Below are positions 7,203 through 15,182 of a DNA stretch of 45,048 bases, piece by piece. Numbering within the stretch: the stretch's first letter is position 1; every line of letters begins with the position of its first letter. The position numbers were made by a program, and so were the translations under genes. Below the pieces are notes generated by a model. The model saw nothing but the letters and a program-made list of their open reading frames with translations, ran no database searches and had not been told where the DNA came from. The stretch covers positions 1 to 45,048 of the forward strand of contig JAPLEO010000117.1 of the NCBI GenBank assembly GCA_026391125.1, in the 5' to 3' direction. Source of the stretch: Bacteroidota bacterium. Lineage in GTDB: Bacteria > Bacteroidota > Bacteroidia > Chitinophagales > Chitinophagaceae.

Positions 7203-7450
7203 ATAATTAAATTCTACCAATTATATTTCAAATAGTAATTTTCAAAATTCATAGCTGGAAAATCCACGATCTTTGAACCCCATTTTCCATTGGAGGCTTA
7301 ACCCATTATTAAATATTGATTATTATCTTTTTATTGAATGGAACAACTTTTTGAAGGGGATCAATGAGTATGGATCTTCCAACTTTCTCTTTTGAACAAT
7401 TATTTGCTGATTACATTATCTATCGTAATATTGCGATATAATAAATTAGC

Positions 7451-8518
7451 ATGAGCAACCAAAACTGCGCACTAGCACACGAAAGAAAAAAGTTAAGTTT
7501 TCTTGATAGATACCTAACGCTCTGGATCTTTCTGGCGATGGGGGTGGGTGTGTCTATTGGTTATTTCTTTCCTTCCTCTTCTAATTTCATCAATTCATTT
7601 TCTTCTGGCACTACCAATATTCCTTTAGCGATTGGATTGATCCTGATGATGTATCCGCCTTTTACAAAAGTGAAATACGATCAACTAAAAACGGTTTTCA
7701 AGAACACCAAAGTGTTGGGTGCTTCGCTGTTTTTAAATTGGATCATTGGCCCGATTTTAATGTTTGTACTTGCCATCACATTTTTACACGACTACCCAGA
7801 ATACATGGTGGGCTTGATACTGATTGGCCTTGCCCGTTGTATTGCCATGGTAATTGTTTGGAATGAACTAGCAGATGGTAGTAGAGAATATGCTGCTGGT
7901 CTCGTGGCTTTGAATAGCGTGTTCCAGGTTTTATTGTATAGTGTATATGCTTATATTTTTATTACTGTGTTGCCTCCCATCTTTGGTTTTAGTGGCGCTG
8001 TTGTGAATATTACCATTGGTCAGATCGCCGAGAGCGTGGCCATTTATTTGGGTGTTCCTTTTCTTGCTGGATTTTTGACCAGGTTTTTTTTATTAAAATC
8101 CAAAGGCGAAGATTGGTATCAAAACAAATTCATTCCCTTCGTTTCACCCATCACTTTGATTGCCCTGCTCTTTACGATTGTACTCATGTTTAGTTTAAAA
8201 GGAAAAATGATCGTTCAACTTCCTTTCGACATTATTCGTATTGCCATCCCGTTGGTGATCTATTTTGCCATCATGTTTTTGGTTAGCTTCTTTATTGGCA
8301 AAAAACTAGGTGCTGATTATTCTACTAATGCATCGATTGCATTTACTGCTGCAGGCAATAATTTTGAATTGGCCATTGCCGTAGCTATTGGTGTTTTTGG
8401 AATCAATAGCGGTCAGGCTTTTGCAGGTGTAATTGGTCCATTAGTGGAAGTGCCCGCCTTAATTGCCCTCGTGAATGTAGCTTTCTGGCTACGCGATAAA
8501 TACTACAGAATTGATTAG
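7451..8518 (+). CDS. acr3: Acr3-family arsenite efflux transporter
   Basis: 355 residues with about ten membrane segments. The Acr3 signature [18 protein letters not shown] holds the essential Cys130, and the late [16 protein letters not shown] carries the conserved Glu. It would export arsenite (or antimonite) from the cytoplasm using the membrane potential. No arsR, arsC or arsM gene lies beside it, which is unusual since ars genes tend to cluster. A 25-codon reading frame (7364-7441) precedes it by 9 bases. The gene after it, 28 bases downstream, is an unrelated membrane protein, perhaps cotranscribed. Confidence 0.92.
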   Translation: MSNQNCALAHERKKLSFLDRYLTLWIFLAMGVGVSIGYFFPSSSNFINSFSSGTTNIPLAIGLILMMYPPFTKVKYDQLKTVFKNTKVLGASLFLNWIIGPILMFVLAITFLHDYPEYMVGLILIGLARCIAMVIVWNELADGSREYAAGLVALNSVFQVLLYSVYAYIFITVLPPIFGFSGAVVNITIGQIAESVAIYLGVPFLAGFLTRFFLLKSKGEDWYQNKFIPFVSPITLIALLFTIVLMFSLKGKMIVQLPFDIIRIAIPLVIYFAIMFLVSFFIGKKLGADYSTNASIAFTAAGNNFELAIAVAIGVFGINSGQAFAGVIGPLVEVPALIALVNVAFWLRDKYYRID

Positions 8519-8546
8519 TTCGTATATTGCTAGCTAATAACTGTTT

Positions 8547-9968
8547 ATGGCATTAAGTAGATTCTGGTTAGTCATTATTCTAGTATCCGTTACTTATATA
8601 CTGGCACAATTGTTTAGCGGCTATAGCTATTCAATAGATTATGTAGTGAATGGGAAAAAAGACGAACCACTGGTTAAGAAAGAAATGTATTTGAACCAGA
8701 TGAGTCCGTTCATTCAAGACACTTTACAAAAAGCCAAAGACCATCGCTACACACAAAACGATTCACTTTATATTTTAGATAATACCACTGTTAAAATTGC
8801 AGTGGGTAAACAAGCAACTGATGGAATTTTACCTACCTGTAAAAACACCATTTTTGATTTGTTGCTTCCGTTGATCGCTTATTTATCTTTCTTCTGTGGG
8901 ATCTTGCAATTGTTGATCGATTCTGGTGCTTCAGAAAAACTGGCGAAATTATTGAGTCCGGTTTTTGTAAAAGTTTTTCCTGAAATTCCAAAGAACCACC
9001 CTTCGATTTCTTACATGACTTTGAATTTCGCGGCTAACTTTTTAGGCCTCGATTCTGCTGCAACACCTTTCGGATTAAAAGCGATGGAAAGTTTGCAGGA
9101 ACTCAATACCGAAAAAGATAAAGCCAGCAACTCACAGATCATGTTCATGAGTTTGCATGCTGCAGGATTAACATTGATTCCAACATCTATTATCGGATAC
9201 CGGGCTGCACAAAATGCACAGAACCCTGCCGACGTCATGTTGCCTTGTATCATTACTTCTTTTGTTGGTACGGTAGCCGCATTGCTGATTGTGGGCATCA
9301 AACAAAAAATCAATTTCAAATCAGCTTCATTGATTATTTCTCTTGGAGCGATCATGGGGATTATTGCTGGATTACTTTTTTATATTACCCGCTTAGACAT
9401 AATTGGCAAGAATCATTTCACTACTAACTTGTCGAACGTGATTTTATTGGTGATCATCTTTGCAATCTTGGCTTATGCATTTTATAGAGAAAAATATTTT
9501 GCATCGAACGACAAAGACATTTTCAGTTCATTTGTTGAAGGCGCTGCATCCGGCTTAACAACAGGAAAAAGGATCTTCCCTTATATATTAGGAATGTTAG
9601 TTGCTATTTCATTATTTAGAAATAGTGGTGTATTCGAAATTGTATCAGGCTATATGGGCAAATTATTTTTATTGATGGGTGTGAAAAAAGAAATTGTAGA
9701 TGCATTACCAATCGCCATCCTAAGACCCTTCAACGCCGCCGGTTCCAGAGGATTCATGATCGATTCGATGCGCACATATGGTGTTGATTCCTTAACAGGA
9801 AGACTAGCCTGTATCTTCCAATGTGCGGCTGAAACTACATTTTATGTAATTGCTGTTTACTTTGGAAGTATTAAAGTAAAAAATACGAGATATACTTTAT
9901 CAGCGATGCTGTTGGTGGACTTGGTCTCAGTAATTGCTGCAATTCTGATAAGCTTATTATTCTTCTAA
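8547..9968 (+). CDS. SpmA-SpmB-like fusion, nucleoside-recognition (Gate) membrane protein
   Basis: 473 residues. An N-terminal membrane segment (5-25) precedes a soluble stretch of about 80 residues, then two Gate domains. The first holds the SpmA-like phrase NFAANFLGLDSAATPFGLKAM, the second the SpmB-like RPFNAAGSRGFMIDSMRTYG and CAAETTFYVIAVYFGS. In spore formers SpmA and SpmB are separate spore-maturation proteins; in Bacteroidota the fused form is common and its substrate is unknown. It follows acr3 by 28 bases. Confidence 0.85.
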   Translation: MALSRFWLVIILVSVTYILAQLFSGYSYSIDYVVNGKKDEPLVKKEMYLNQMSPFIQDTLQKAKDHRYTQNDSLYILDNTTVKIAVGKQATDGILPTCKNTIFDLLLPLIAYLSFFCGILQLLIDSGASEKLAKLLSPVFVKVFPEIPKNHPSISYMTLNFAANFLGLDSAATPFGLKAMESLQELNTEKDKASNSQIMFMSLHAAGLTLIPTSIIGYRAAQNAQNPADVMLPCIITSFVGTVAALLIVGIKQKINFKSASLIISLGAIMGIIAGLLFYITRLDIIGKNHFTTNLSNVILLVIIFAILAYAFYREKYFASNDKDIFSSFVEGAASGLTTGKRIFPYILGMLVAISLFRNSGVFEIVSGYMGKLFLLMGVKKEIVDALPIAILRPFNAAGSRGFMIDSMRTYGVDSLTGRLACIFQCAAETTFYVIAVYFGSIKVKNTRYTLSAMLLVDLVSVIAAILISLLFF

Positions 9969-10004
9969 CAACCACCCCGCCCATCGCTAAACCGCTCGGG
10001 CTGC

Positions 10005-10034
10005 CCCTCCTATGCGCATGCGCACAGGAGGGGA
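10005..10034. repeat. Near-perfect 30-base palindrome, possible terminator
   Basis: CCCCTCCT and AGGAGGGG flank an inner perfect palindrome TGCGCATGCGCA; only one base pair (A10013 against C10026) is mismatched. It lies 37 bases after the Gate protein stop and before the minisatellite. The GC-rich stem could stop transcription, though the following tract is AACTAAATTTTA rather than a T-run. It could also be a copy of a dispersed repeat. Confidence 0.6.
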
Positions 10035-10059
10035 ACTAAATTTTATATTCACCTACCTT

Positions 10060-10191
10060 CACTTCTCACTTCTCACTTCTCACTTCTCACTTCTCACTTC
10101 TCACTTCTCACTTCTCACTTCTCACTTCTCACTTCTCACTTCTCACTTCTCACTTCTCACTTCTCACTTCTCACTTCTCACTTCTCACTTC
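10060..10191. repeat. 7-base tandem repeat (CACTTCT)n, about 19 copies
   Basis: 132 bases of perfect CACTTCT repeats with no interruption. It lies between converging genes and reaches into the end of the minus-strand gene: that gene's last Lys codon and its TGA stop (10187-10185) are built from repeat bases. A perfect array of this length is likely to vary in copy number by slippage. The plus-strand frame through it encodes a meaningless SLLTSHF repeat. Confidence 0.95.
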
Positions 10192-10778
10192 GTTTCTCCA
10201 TTTCCATGGTACACTTTTTTGAAAAAGTTTCCATTGATCTCGTAGAACTTGATGTCGTTGATTACTATTGGTCTGGCATCAATTGGAAGTGATGGAACTT
10301 CTGCACCTATTGGGGCTTCTACCACTTCGTAATAGTTATTATAATTACGCATGAACGAACCATTGTAATAGTAATATGGAGAACCACCCCAGTTCATTGA
10401 CATATATCCCATTGGCAATAAATTAAATCTAAAACCAAGTGCGAAACGAGGTGAAATATAGTGTGATGAATAAGGACTATAATAAGCGCCTCCGCCAGAA
10501 TAGCTGTTGCCATATCCGAAACCATTACCAATTCCAATACTTACAGATGTTCTTGGTCTTTCGTAGTAGTTTTCTCTAGGTGCATTATATGAACGGCTTT
10601 CGCGGTGTTCTTCTCTTTCGCGATACTCATGTCTTTCTTCACGTTCATTTCTTTCGTGGTGTTCGTTTCTATCACGGTCACCATAGTCTCTTCCTCTTTG
10701 TGCAAAAGAGTAAGTAGTTGAGAACAGCAATAAGCTGATCCCGATCAAAGTTGCTTTTTGTGTAGTGCTGTTTTTCAT
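10185..10778 (-). CDS. Secreted DUF6515-like protein
   Basis: 197 residues. Signal peptide with cleavage after YSFAQ. Residues about 28-75 are a run of Arg, Glu, His and Asp ([18 protein letters not shown]). Then a Gly/Tyr/Ser-rich stretch leads to the C-terminal phrase [35 protein letters not shown], typical of DUF6515-type small envelope proteins of Bacteroidota. Function unknown. The 3' end is fused to the heptamer array, so the last residue and the stop come from the repeat. The minus-strand motif TACACTTTG at 10870-10862 may be its promoter. Confidence 0.65.
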   Translation of the reverse strand: MKNSTTQKATLIGISLLLFSTTYSFAQRGRDYGDRDRNEHHERNEREERHEYREREEHRESRSYNAPRENYYERPRTSVSIGIGNGFGYGNSYSGGGAYYSPYSSHYISPRFALGFRFNLLPMGYMSMNWGGSPYYYYNGSFMRNYNNYYEVVEAPIGAEVPSLPIDARPIVINDIKFYEINGNFFKKVYHGNGETK

Positions 10779-11022
10779 AATAAATGTTTTAGGTTTTTGA
10801 ATTTCTACTTAACTAAAAACAATTACTATGCTACCAATTGCAAAAGAAATCATAAAACGTTCAAAGTGTAGAAAAATTAAAGAAGCTAATAATCGCATAA
10901 CATGCAATCTGATAGGTAAATCTTGAAACACTTGTCTGTATCGAACAAAACTAAAAGATGATCAGGGGGTGTATGAGTATTTGTTATCCCAAACTTTAAT
11001 GAAAGTTTATCCAAAAAAATTC
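10779..11022. other. Intergenic region, little recognised
   Basis: Part of a 362-base gap between two minus-strand genes. It holds the likely promoter of the downstream gene (CGTTCAAAG at 10858-10866, minus strand CTTTGAACG). A 32-codon plus-strand frame at 10828-10926 has no recognisable features and is not called. Otherwise AT-rich with nothing identified. Confidence 0.4.
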
Positions 11023-11056
11023 TATAAAATAAACAGAGGGGCACTATCCCCTCCGT
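11023..11056 (-). terminator. Terminator of the EB_dh/cytochrome/DUF5777 operon
   Basis: Arms ACAGAGGGG and CCCCTCCGT (9 positions, one mismatch, 6-base loop) at 11033-11056, followed on the minus strand by TTTATTTTAT. It lies 85 bases after the stop of the DUF5777 gene. The plus-strand side has TTTT, so it may work both ways. Confidence 0.65.
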
Positions 11057-11140
11057 TTTCAACGTCTCAATTTTAACACTCTATTTTATCCTATTTACCC
11101 TAATATTTATCTTCCTATTATAATTTATTTCTCAATAATA

Positions 11141-12064
11141 TTAGAAATTCCAAAGTCTAGAAATATTAAATCCAATAACGTACTGACCTTTTGTAAAATC
11201 ATTTTGGTTATACAATGAGTTATACGAAGGAATTGTATTTCCATAGTTTCCAAAGAATACCTGGAAATCGTGACCGCTCGACTTCATATCTAAACCAAGA
11301 CTTAAGTTTGGCATAACATCATTCAAATAATGTTCAGTAATTGGCTGCTCATAATTGAAGATGATAGAAGTTTTTGGAGAGATCTTGTAACGCGCACCAA
11401 CTGTGAAAGAAAGGTGATCATTTTTCATGGCAGGTTGTATTACTTTATTAGCATCTTCATAACCATCCACATTGTTAAAATGGGTGTAGTTAAATGAGCC
11501 CTGTAAAGAAAATGCTTCTGAGAATTTTCTGGCCACCAAGATCTGATTCACGAAACTGAAACGGTCTGAAGTAGTAACAATCGGTAAGGCTTCGTTCTTA
11601 GCCCTTGTATCCATTGCTGCATTACCATAATAGGTAATTGATACCGGGATCTTACCATCTTTGGTTTGCTTCACCAACGCATATTTCAGATGCCAGTCAA
11701 CAATCATATTAAAATTGTTTGCTCCGAATCCTACTTGCAAATCTTTGATGGGTGTATAACTAAATCCTAAACGCATATTAGCACCACCGAATAAACCAAA
11801 CAGGTCTTTAAAATTATGGTCGATGGTTCCGAAACGGTGATTGATATCAAATTCAAAGGTTCCCTTAATAGGTACCATTACGGTTTGATTATCGATCAGA
11901 TAGTTTCCTTCAAAAGTATTTTTAACATAGGATTTCTTTTTTGCCACTGGCGCAGCAGTTGAATCCTGTGCCTTCAATTCTGCTCCAGTGATCACAATCG
12001 CCGCTATCAATAGCAACAGTAGTCTAAGCTGGAAAGAAGGGAAATGAATGATATATTTTTTCAT
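11141..12064 (-). CDS. DUF5777 outer-membrane beta-barrel protein
   Basis: 307 residues with a signal peptide (cleavage near AELKAQ). The mature protein shows alternating amphipathic strands and the DUF5777 opening KGTFEFDINHRFGTIDHNFKDLFGLFGGANMRLGFSYTPIKDLQVGFG; it ends in a strand closing with Phe (ISRLWNF), as outer-membrane barrels do. Function of the family is unknown. It is the last gene of a three-gene run behind two heme-binding lipoproteins (10 bases after the cytochrome gene), and a terminator follows it. This suggests a barrel working with periplasmic electron carriers. Confidence 0.85.
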   Translation of the reverse strand: MKKYIIHFPSFQLRLLLLLIAAIVITGAELKAQDSTAAPVAKKKSYVKNTFEGNYLIDNQTVMVPIKGTFEFDINHRFGTIDHNFKDLFGLFGGANMRLGFSYTPIKDLQVGFGANNFNMIVDWHLKYALVKQTKDGKIPVSITYYGNAAMDTRAKNEALPIVTTSDRFSFVNQILVARKFSEAFSLQGSFNYTHFNNVDGYEDANKVIQPAMKNDHLSFTVGARYKISPKTSIIFNYEQPITEHYLNDVMPNLSLGLDMKSSGHDFQVFFGNYGNTIPSYNSLYNQNDFTKGQYVIGFNISRLWNF

Positions 12065-12074
12065 TGTATTTTAT

Positions 12075-12473
12075 TTAATTGTTTTTTGCACCTTGTTTAA
12101 TCCAAGCATAAACTTTTCCATTGATTGCAGCATCTGGTCCAGTACCTAATGGCATTACAGGAGATTTTTTTCCTGTTAACCATTGCATCAGTACACTGTT
12201 ATCAGGATCTCCGGCTTTTAAGTAACCGCCGCCAGATAATGCTTTATAGGAGTTGTCTTTTGTTAAGTCGGGGGCCTTTCCTCCAGAAACATGGCAACCT
12301 GCTAGTGCGCAACTTTTTGTAAAAATCGGTGTAATGTCATTTGCATAACTCATTTCAGTTGTGATACCCGCACCTGGGTTTACAACCAGGGTGGTGGTTT
12401 TATAACATCCTGAAAATAGGAGCAGCATCGCAGTAACCCCGACTGATAGTAGCGCTGTTTTTTTCTTTAACAT
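12075..12473 (-). CDS. c-type cytochrome lipoprotein with CX4CH heme motif
   Basis: 132 residues. Lipobox FSGC (Cys23). One heme-binding site of the unusual CX4CH type: Cys55, Cys60, His61 in SCALAGCHVSGGKAPDL; Met107 in SPVMPLG is the likely second axial ligand. Size and pattern fit a single-heme cytochrome c anchored by lipid on the periplasmic side of a membrane. It lies between the EB_dh-like gene (31 bases upstream) and the DUF5777 barrel (10 bases downstream), so the three are probably cotranscribed. Heme attachment is inferred from the motif. Confidence 0.75.
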   Translation of the reverse strand: MLKKKTALLSVGVTAMLLLFSGCYKTTTLVVNPGAGITTEMSYANDITPIFTKSCALAGCHVSGGKAPDLTKDNSYKALSGGGYLKAGDPDNSVLMQWLTGKKSPVMPLGTGPDAAINGKVYAWIKQGAKNN

Positions 12474-12504
12474 GATAATTGTTTTTAGTAAAACAGAGGG
12501 TTAC

Positions 12505-13737
12505 TTATTTCTGAAATTTCAACAACAATTTTGAATTAATTGCATGAGCAATGGCAGCATTATCAAATACTCCAATACCAAATACATAATCACTTGTTAT
12601 ATCAAATTGAACATCCGTATTTCCAGCTATTCCACTAGTAGTAGTTAAATTGCGACTAAATTCAAGAATCCATCCGCTTCCTGTAAAAAAAGCCATCGCA
12701 GTAATATCACCTCTATCACCTACAAAAGGAGCTACATCACATACACTTGGCATGCATTTACTTCCTGTTGTATTGCCCTTACGTTGAAATTCTGTATCTG
12801 TATTTGGATCTATTGTTCCACCAGAATAGGTAAGAATTCCATTTACATCAACACCTGTTATTAGTTTTGCTGTTCCAGAAATTTGATCACTTTTTAGTAC
12901 CCAATAATAATTAGTACTTCCAGGAACAAAATATTTTGGAACATTAACTGTTTGTCCTGGAGCACCTCCTGTTAACGGAAGTGTTTGAACGTTATCAGAA
13001 TATCCGCCAGAAACTTTAGGGTCTCCGTGTCTACCTCCATCAACAAGGTCAAACTCTGTATTATTTTGCAATTGGTCATCAATCTGACTGCTTGGGAACC
13101 CTGTTCTTACTGATTTCCAATGCCACATATCAAGAAATTCTGAGGCGCTTTTTGTAAAGTGCCTTCCAGTTGCACCGCCGTGAGTTAGTGGATCGAGTGA
13201 AGTATGACAAGTTGCATAGCAACCTACTTGATTAAAATCTGTAACTGTATTATTTACATTCCATAGCATCGCAAATTTATCTTCATAAAATGCGTCTCTT
13301 ACTTTGTTGCCAGTGGCATCAAAAGTTGGTTTTCGATCTTCTTCTTTCCATGTTTTTGATGCTGGGTCAAAATACCAAGGGTCTCTATTAAAACTTTTAT
13401 TAGCATCGTTCCATTCGGCTAAAAAATAAATTTTATTACCGTCATACATCGATCTTAGCGATACTGTATGTGAATTTCCAACATATCCTTTAAAATAATC
13501 ATTACCCGGATCAGGTACAACTACGGTTGTGGTTAGTTTTTGACAATTAGCCCATGATGCATCAATAGTTCCATCTATAATTGGCGCAGTATTTACTTTT
13601 AATGAAATAAGTTCTGTTCCATTTGCGTCATTTCCTCCATTTACGATTTGAGCATTTTTTGTACAACTTACTGCATAACCCAAAACAAGGATTATGATAG
13701 TAATAACTAAAAAGGATTTTGAATGTAGTTGTTTCAT
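12505..13737 (-). CDS. Heme-binding lipoprotein, ethylbenzene-dehydrogenase-related (EB_dh) family
   Basis: 410 residues from MKQLHSK. Signal peptide with lipobox AVSC (Cys25). The body follows the EB_dh/cytochrome-b558/570-like beta-sandwich pattern: PIIDGTIDASWANC, VSLRSMYDGNKIYFLAEWND, then DAFYEDKFAMLWNV, and near the end WILEFSRNL. It also carries CYATCH (Cys173, Cys177, His178), a CX3CH site that may hold a covalent heme. Related domains bind heme in the gamma subunit of ethylbenzene and DMSO-type dehydrogenases. The frame extends to 13770, but the ATG at 13737 directly precedes the signal peptide. It is the first gene of the cytochrome operon; its upstream region carries an FNR-like palindrome. 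Confidence 0.75.
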   Translation of the reverse strand: MKQLHSKSFLVITIIILVLGYAVSCTKNAQIVNGGNDANGTELISLKVNTAPIIDGTIDASWANCQKLTTTVVVPDPGNDYFKGYVGNSHTVSLRSMYDGNKIYFLAEWNDANKSFNRDPWYFDPASKTWKEEDRKPTFDATGNKVRDAFYEDKFAMLWNVNNTVTDFNQVGCYATCHTSLDPLTHGGATGRHFTKSASEFLDMWHWKSVRTGFPSSQIDDQLQNNTEFDLVDGGRHGDPKVSGGYSDNVQTLPLTGGAPGQTVNVPKYFVPGSTNYYWVLKSDQISGTAKLITGVDVNGILTYSGGTIDPNTDTEFQRKGNTTGSKCMPSVCDVAPFVGDRGDITAMAFFTGSGWILEFSRNLTTTSGIAGNTDVQFDITSDYVFGIGVFDNAAIAHAINSKLLLKFQK

Positions 13738-14155
13738 ATATTTATTTTTAATCATTGAATAAGTGTTCAATTAATATTTTTAGCATCCTTATTTTCAATC
13801 AACTTTATTTCAGCTAAGAATTGAAAACAGAAAACAGAGGAAGAATAACTATTTTTTTATCCCCTTTTTTGTTGCTTAACCGTTCAAAGTTTACCCATTT
13901 ATTTACAGATATTTATGATATCAAGCATTGAAATTTATGATTTTCATCATAAATAATAATTTTTAATTAGTTGTAATTAAGTTAGTTATATAGTACAATA
14001 AATTTAATAGTATTTTCGAATCAAAGAATAGCACTATTCAGTCGAATCAATGCTCAATTTCGCTTTGAGATCTTCCTTTGATAAAATGGTTGTCTTGTTT
14101 ATTAGATAATAAACTTTGCTTGAGATTGATAAAATAAAGGGGCTGCTATATAGCT
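13738..14155. other. Upstream region of the cytochrome operon
   Basis: Over 400 bases between the AraC gene end and the EB_dh-like gene, both on the minus strand. It contains a promoter-like TAAACTTTG (minus strand, 13893-13885) and a palindrome at 13933-13954. Beyond 13960 it is AT-rich with nothing I can assign. The size fits a regulated leader. Confidence 0.45.
13933..13954. promoter_or_regulatory. FNR/CRP-like palindrome upstream of cytochrome operon
   Basis: Perfect 9-base arms ATTTATGAT and ATCATAAAT around a 4-base spacer. The core TGAT-N4-ATCA is that of FNR/CRP-family sites (consensus TTGAT-N4-ATCAA). Its centre is about 65 bases upstream of the start predicted from TAAACTTTG (13893-13885), a position suited to activation. 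Regulator identity is inferred. Confidence 0.5.
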
Positions 14156-15007
14156 TTACTGATAATTTGCAAACAAAAAGTGATCATTACGAAAGTTATC
14201 AGGCGTAACTTTTTGATATTTTTTAAAGAAGCGGATAAAATAAGAAGTGCTATTGAATTTAAGCCGTATTGCTATATCGCTAATTGATAAAGCGGTAAAT
14301 AATAAAAGCTGCTTCGCATTATTCATAATGAATTCATCAATGATTTTCCTGCATGATTGGTTGACTGTTTTATTGCATGCTGTATTTAAACTTTGAGCAG
14401 ATACATCCAAAGCATTAGCAAACTCAGATATGTGTTGAAACTCATTAAAATGGGAAAATAGCAAATCAACAAATCTTTGATAAAGCTTTATATATTTATT
14501 ATTCTCATCATCGGCAGAATGTGTGATGGGAGCTATGAGGCCAAGTAGCGCTTTTAATAAACCATCAATTATGATTGGTTTATAGTCCAAATATTTACTT
14601 GCTGAATTGAGCAAAAGTTGAAACAATTGATTAATTTCTGTTTCATGAAAGCTATCTATTGTAAAACAATCGCCTATATAAATTTTTTTTATAAGTAATT
14701 TTAAAGTGTTGTCATCAGTGAAATCAGGAAAAATATCTTTTAATATTATTACATATCCAGATGGTTCAATATTAATATCCCAATGATGCACTTGGTTTGA
14801 TTTAATTAGAAAAATAACTGGAGAAGTTATCGTGTACATTTTTTCATCAATCCAATGAAAACCAGAACCAGTTTGCAGGTAAACAATTTCTAAATACTGA
14901 TTGTGTTTATGTGGTTGCGTTTTTCTTTTGTCTTTATTGAATGGTTTAATTGTATAAACCAACTCAGACGCGATTTTATTTTTGATAGCAATTTCCTTAG
15001 ACAGCAT
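14156..15007 (-). CDS. AraC-family transcriptional regulator
   Basis: 283 residues. N-terminal cupin-like sensor (HKHNQYLEIVYLQTGSGFHWIDEKMYTI, about 33-60), then a helical link and an AraC DNA-binding domain at about 185-275 with two HTH motifs: ISEFANALDVSAQSLNTACNK and ISDIAIRLKFNSTSYFIRFFKKYQKVTPDNFR. It lies upstream of the cytochrome operon on the same strand, separated by about 420 bases, and might regulate it, but nothing in the sequence proves this. Confidence 0.88.
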   Translation of the reverse strand: MLSKEIAIKNKIASELVYTIKPFNKDKRKTQPHKHNQYLEIVYLQTGSGFHWIDEKMYTITSPVIFLIKSNQVHHWDINIEPSGYVIILKDIFPDFTDDNTLKLLIKKIYIGDCFTIDSFHETEINQLFQLLLNSASKYLDYKPIIIDGLLKALLGLIAPITHSADDENNKYIKLYQRFVDLLFSHFNEFQHISEFANALDVSAQSLNTACNKTVNQSCRKIIDEFIMNNAKQLLLFTALSISDIAIRLKFNSTSYFIRFFKKYQKVTPDNFRNDHFLFANYQ

Positions 15008-15129
15008 ATTCTCAAATTACAATATATATTTCATTTAAAATTTTCAAAGGATTCAAAGTAACTATAGAGCATAAAGCAATTTTTTTAAACCCTCTTTATA
15101 AAAAAGCATTACAAAAAACTAATTTCCAT

Positions 15130-15155
15130 AAAAAAGGCTGCCCTTTTTGGCAGCC
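15130..15155 (-). terminator. Terminator of transketolase gene
   Basis: Perfect 7-base arms GGCTGCC and GGCAGCC with a 6-base loop (15136-15155), followed on the minus strand by TTTTTT. It lies 28 bases after the stop codon of the transketolase gene. Confidence 0.85.
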
Positions 15156-15182
15156 TCTACTAGATTTATATCAAACAACTAT

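Noticed and set aside
10060..10191. Possible CRISPR array
   Set aside because: The units are 7 bases with no spacers, and no cas genes are present. The 43-base repeats at 22048 also lack spacers.
10012..10245. 77-codon plus-strand frame with repeated SLLTSHF
   Set aside because: It is the heptamer minisatellite read in one frame, with no start signal and no homology outside the repeat.
10828..10926. 32-codon plus-strand frame in the gap before the DUF6515-like gene
   Set aside because: Composition and length are compatible with chance; no motif or promoter found.
14050..14085. Hairpin CTCAA/TTGAG downstream of the AraC gene as a terminator
   Set aside because: Arms are only 5 bases and there is no T-run in the needed direction.
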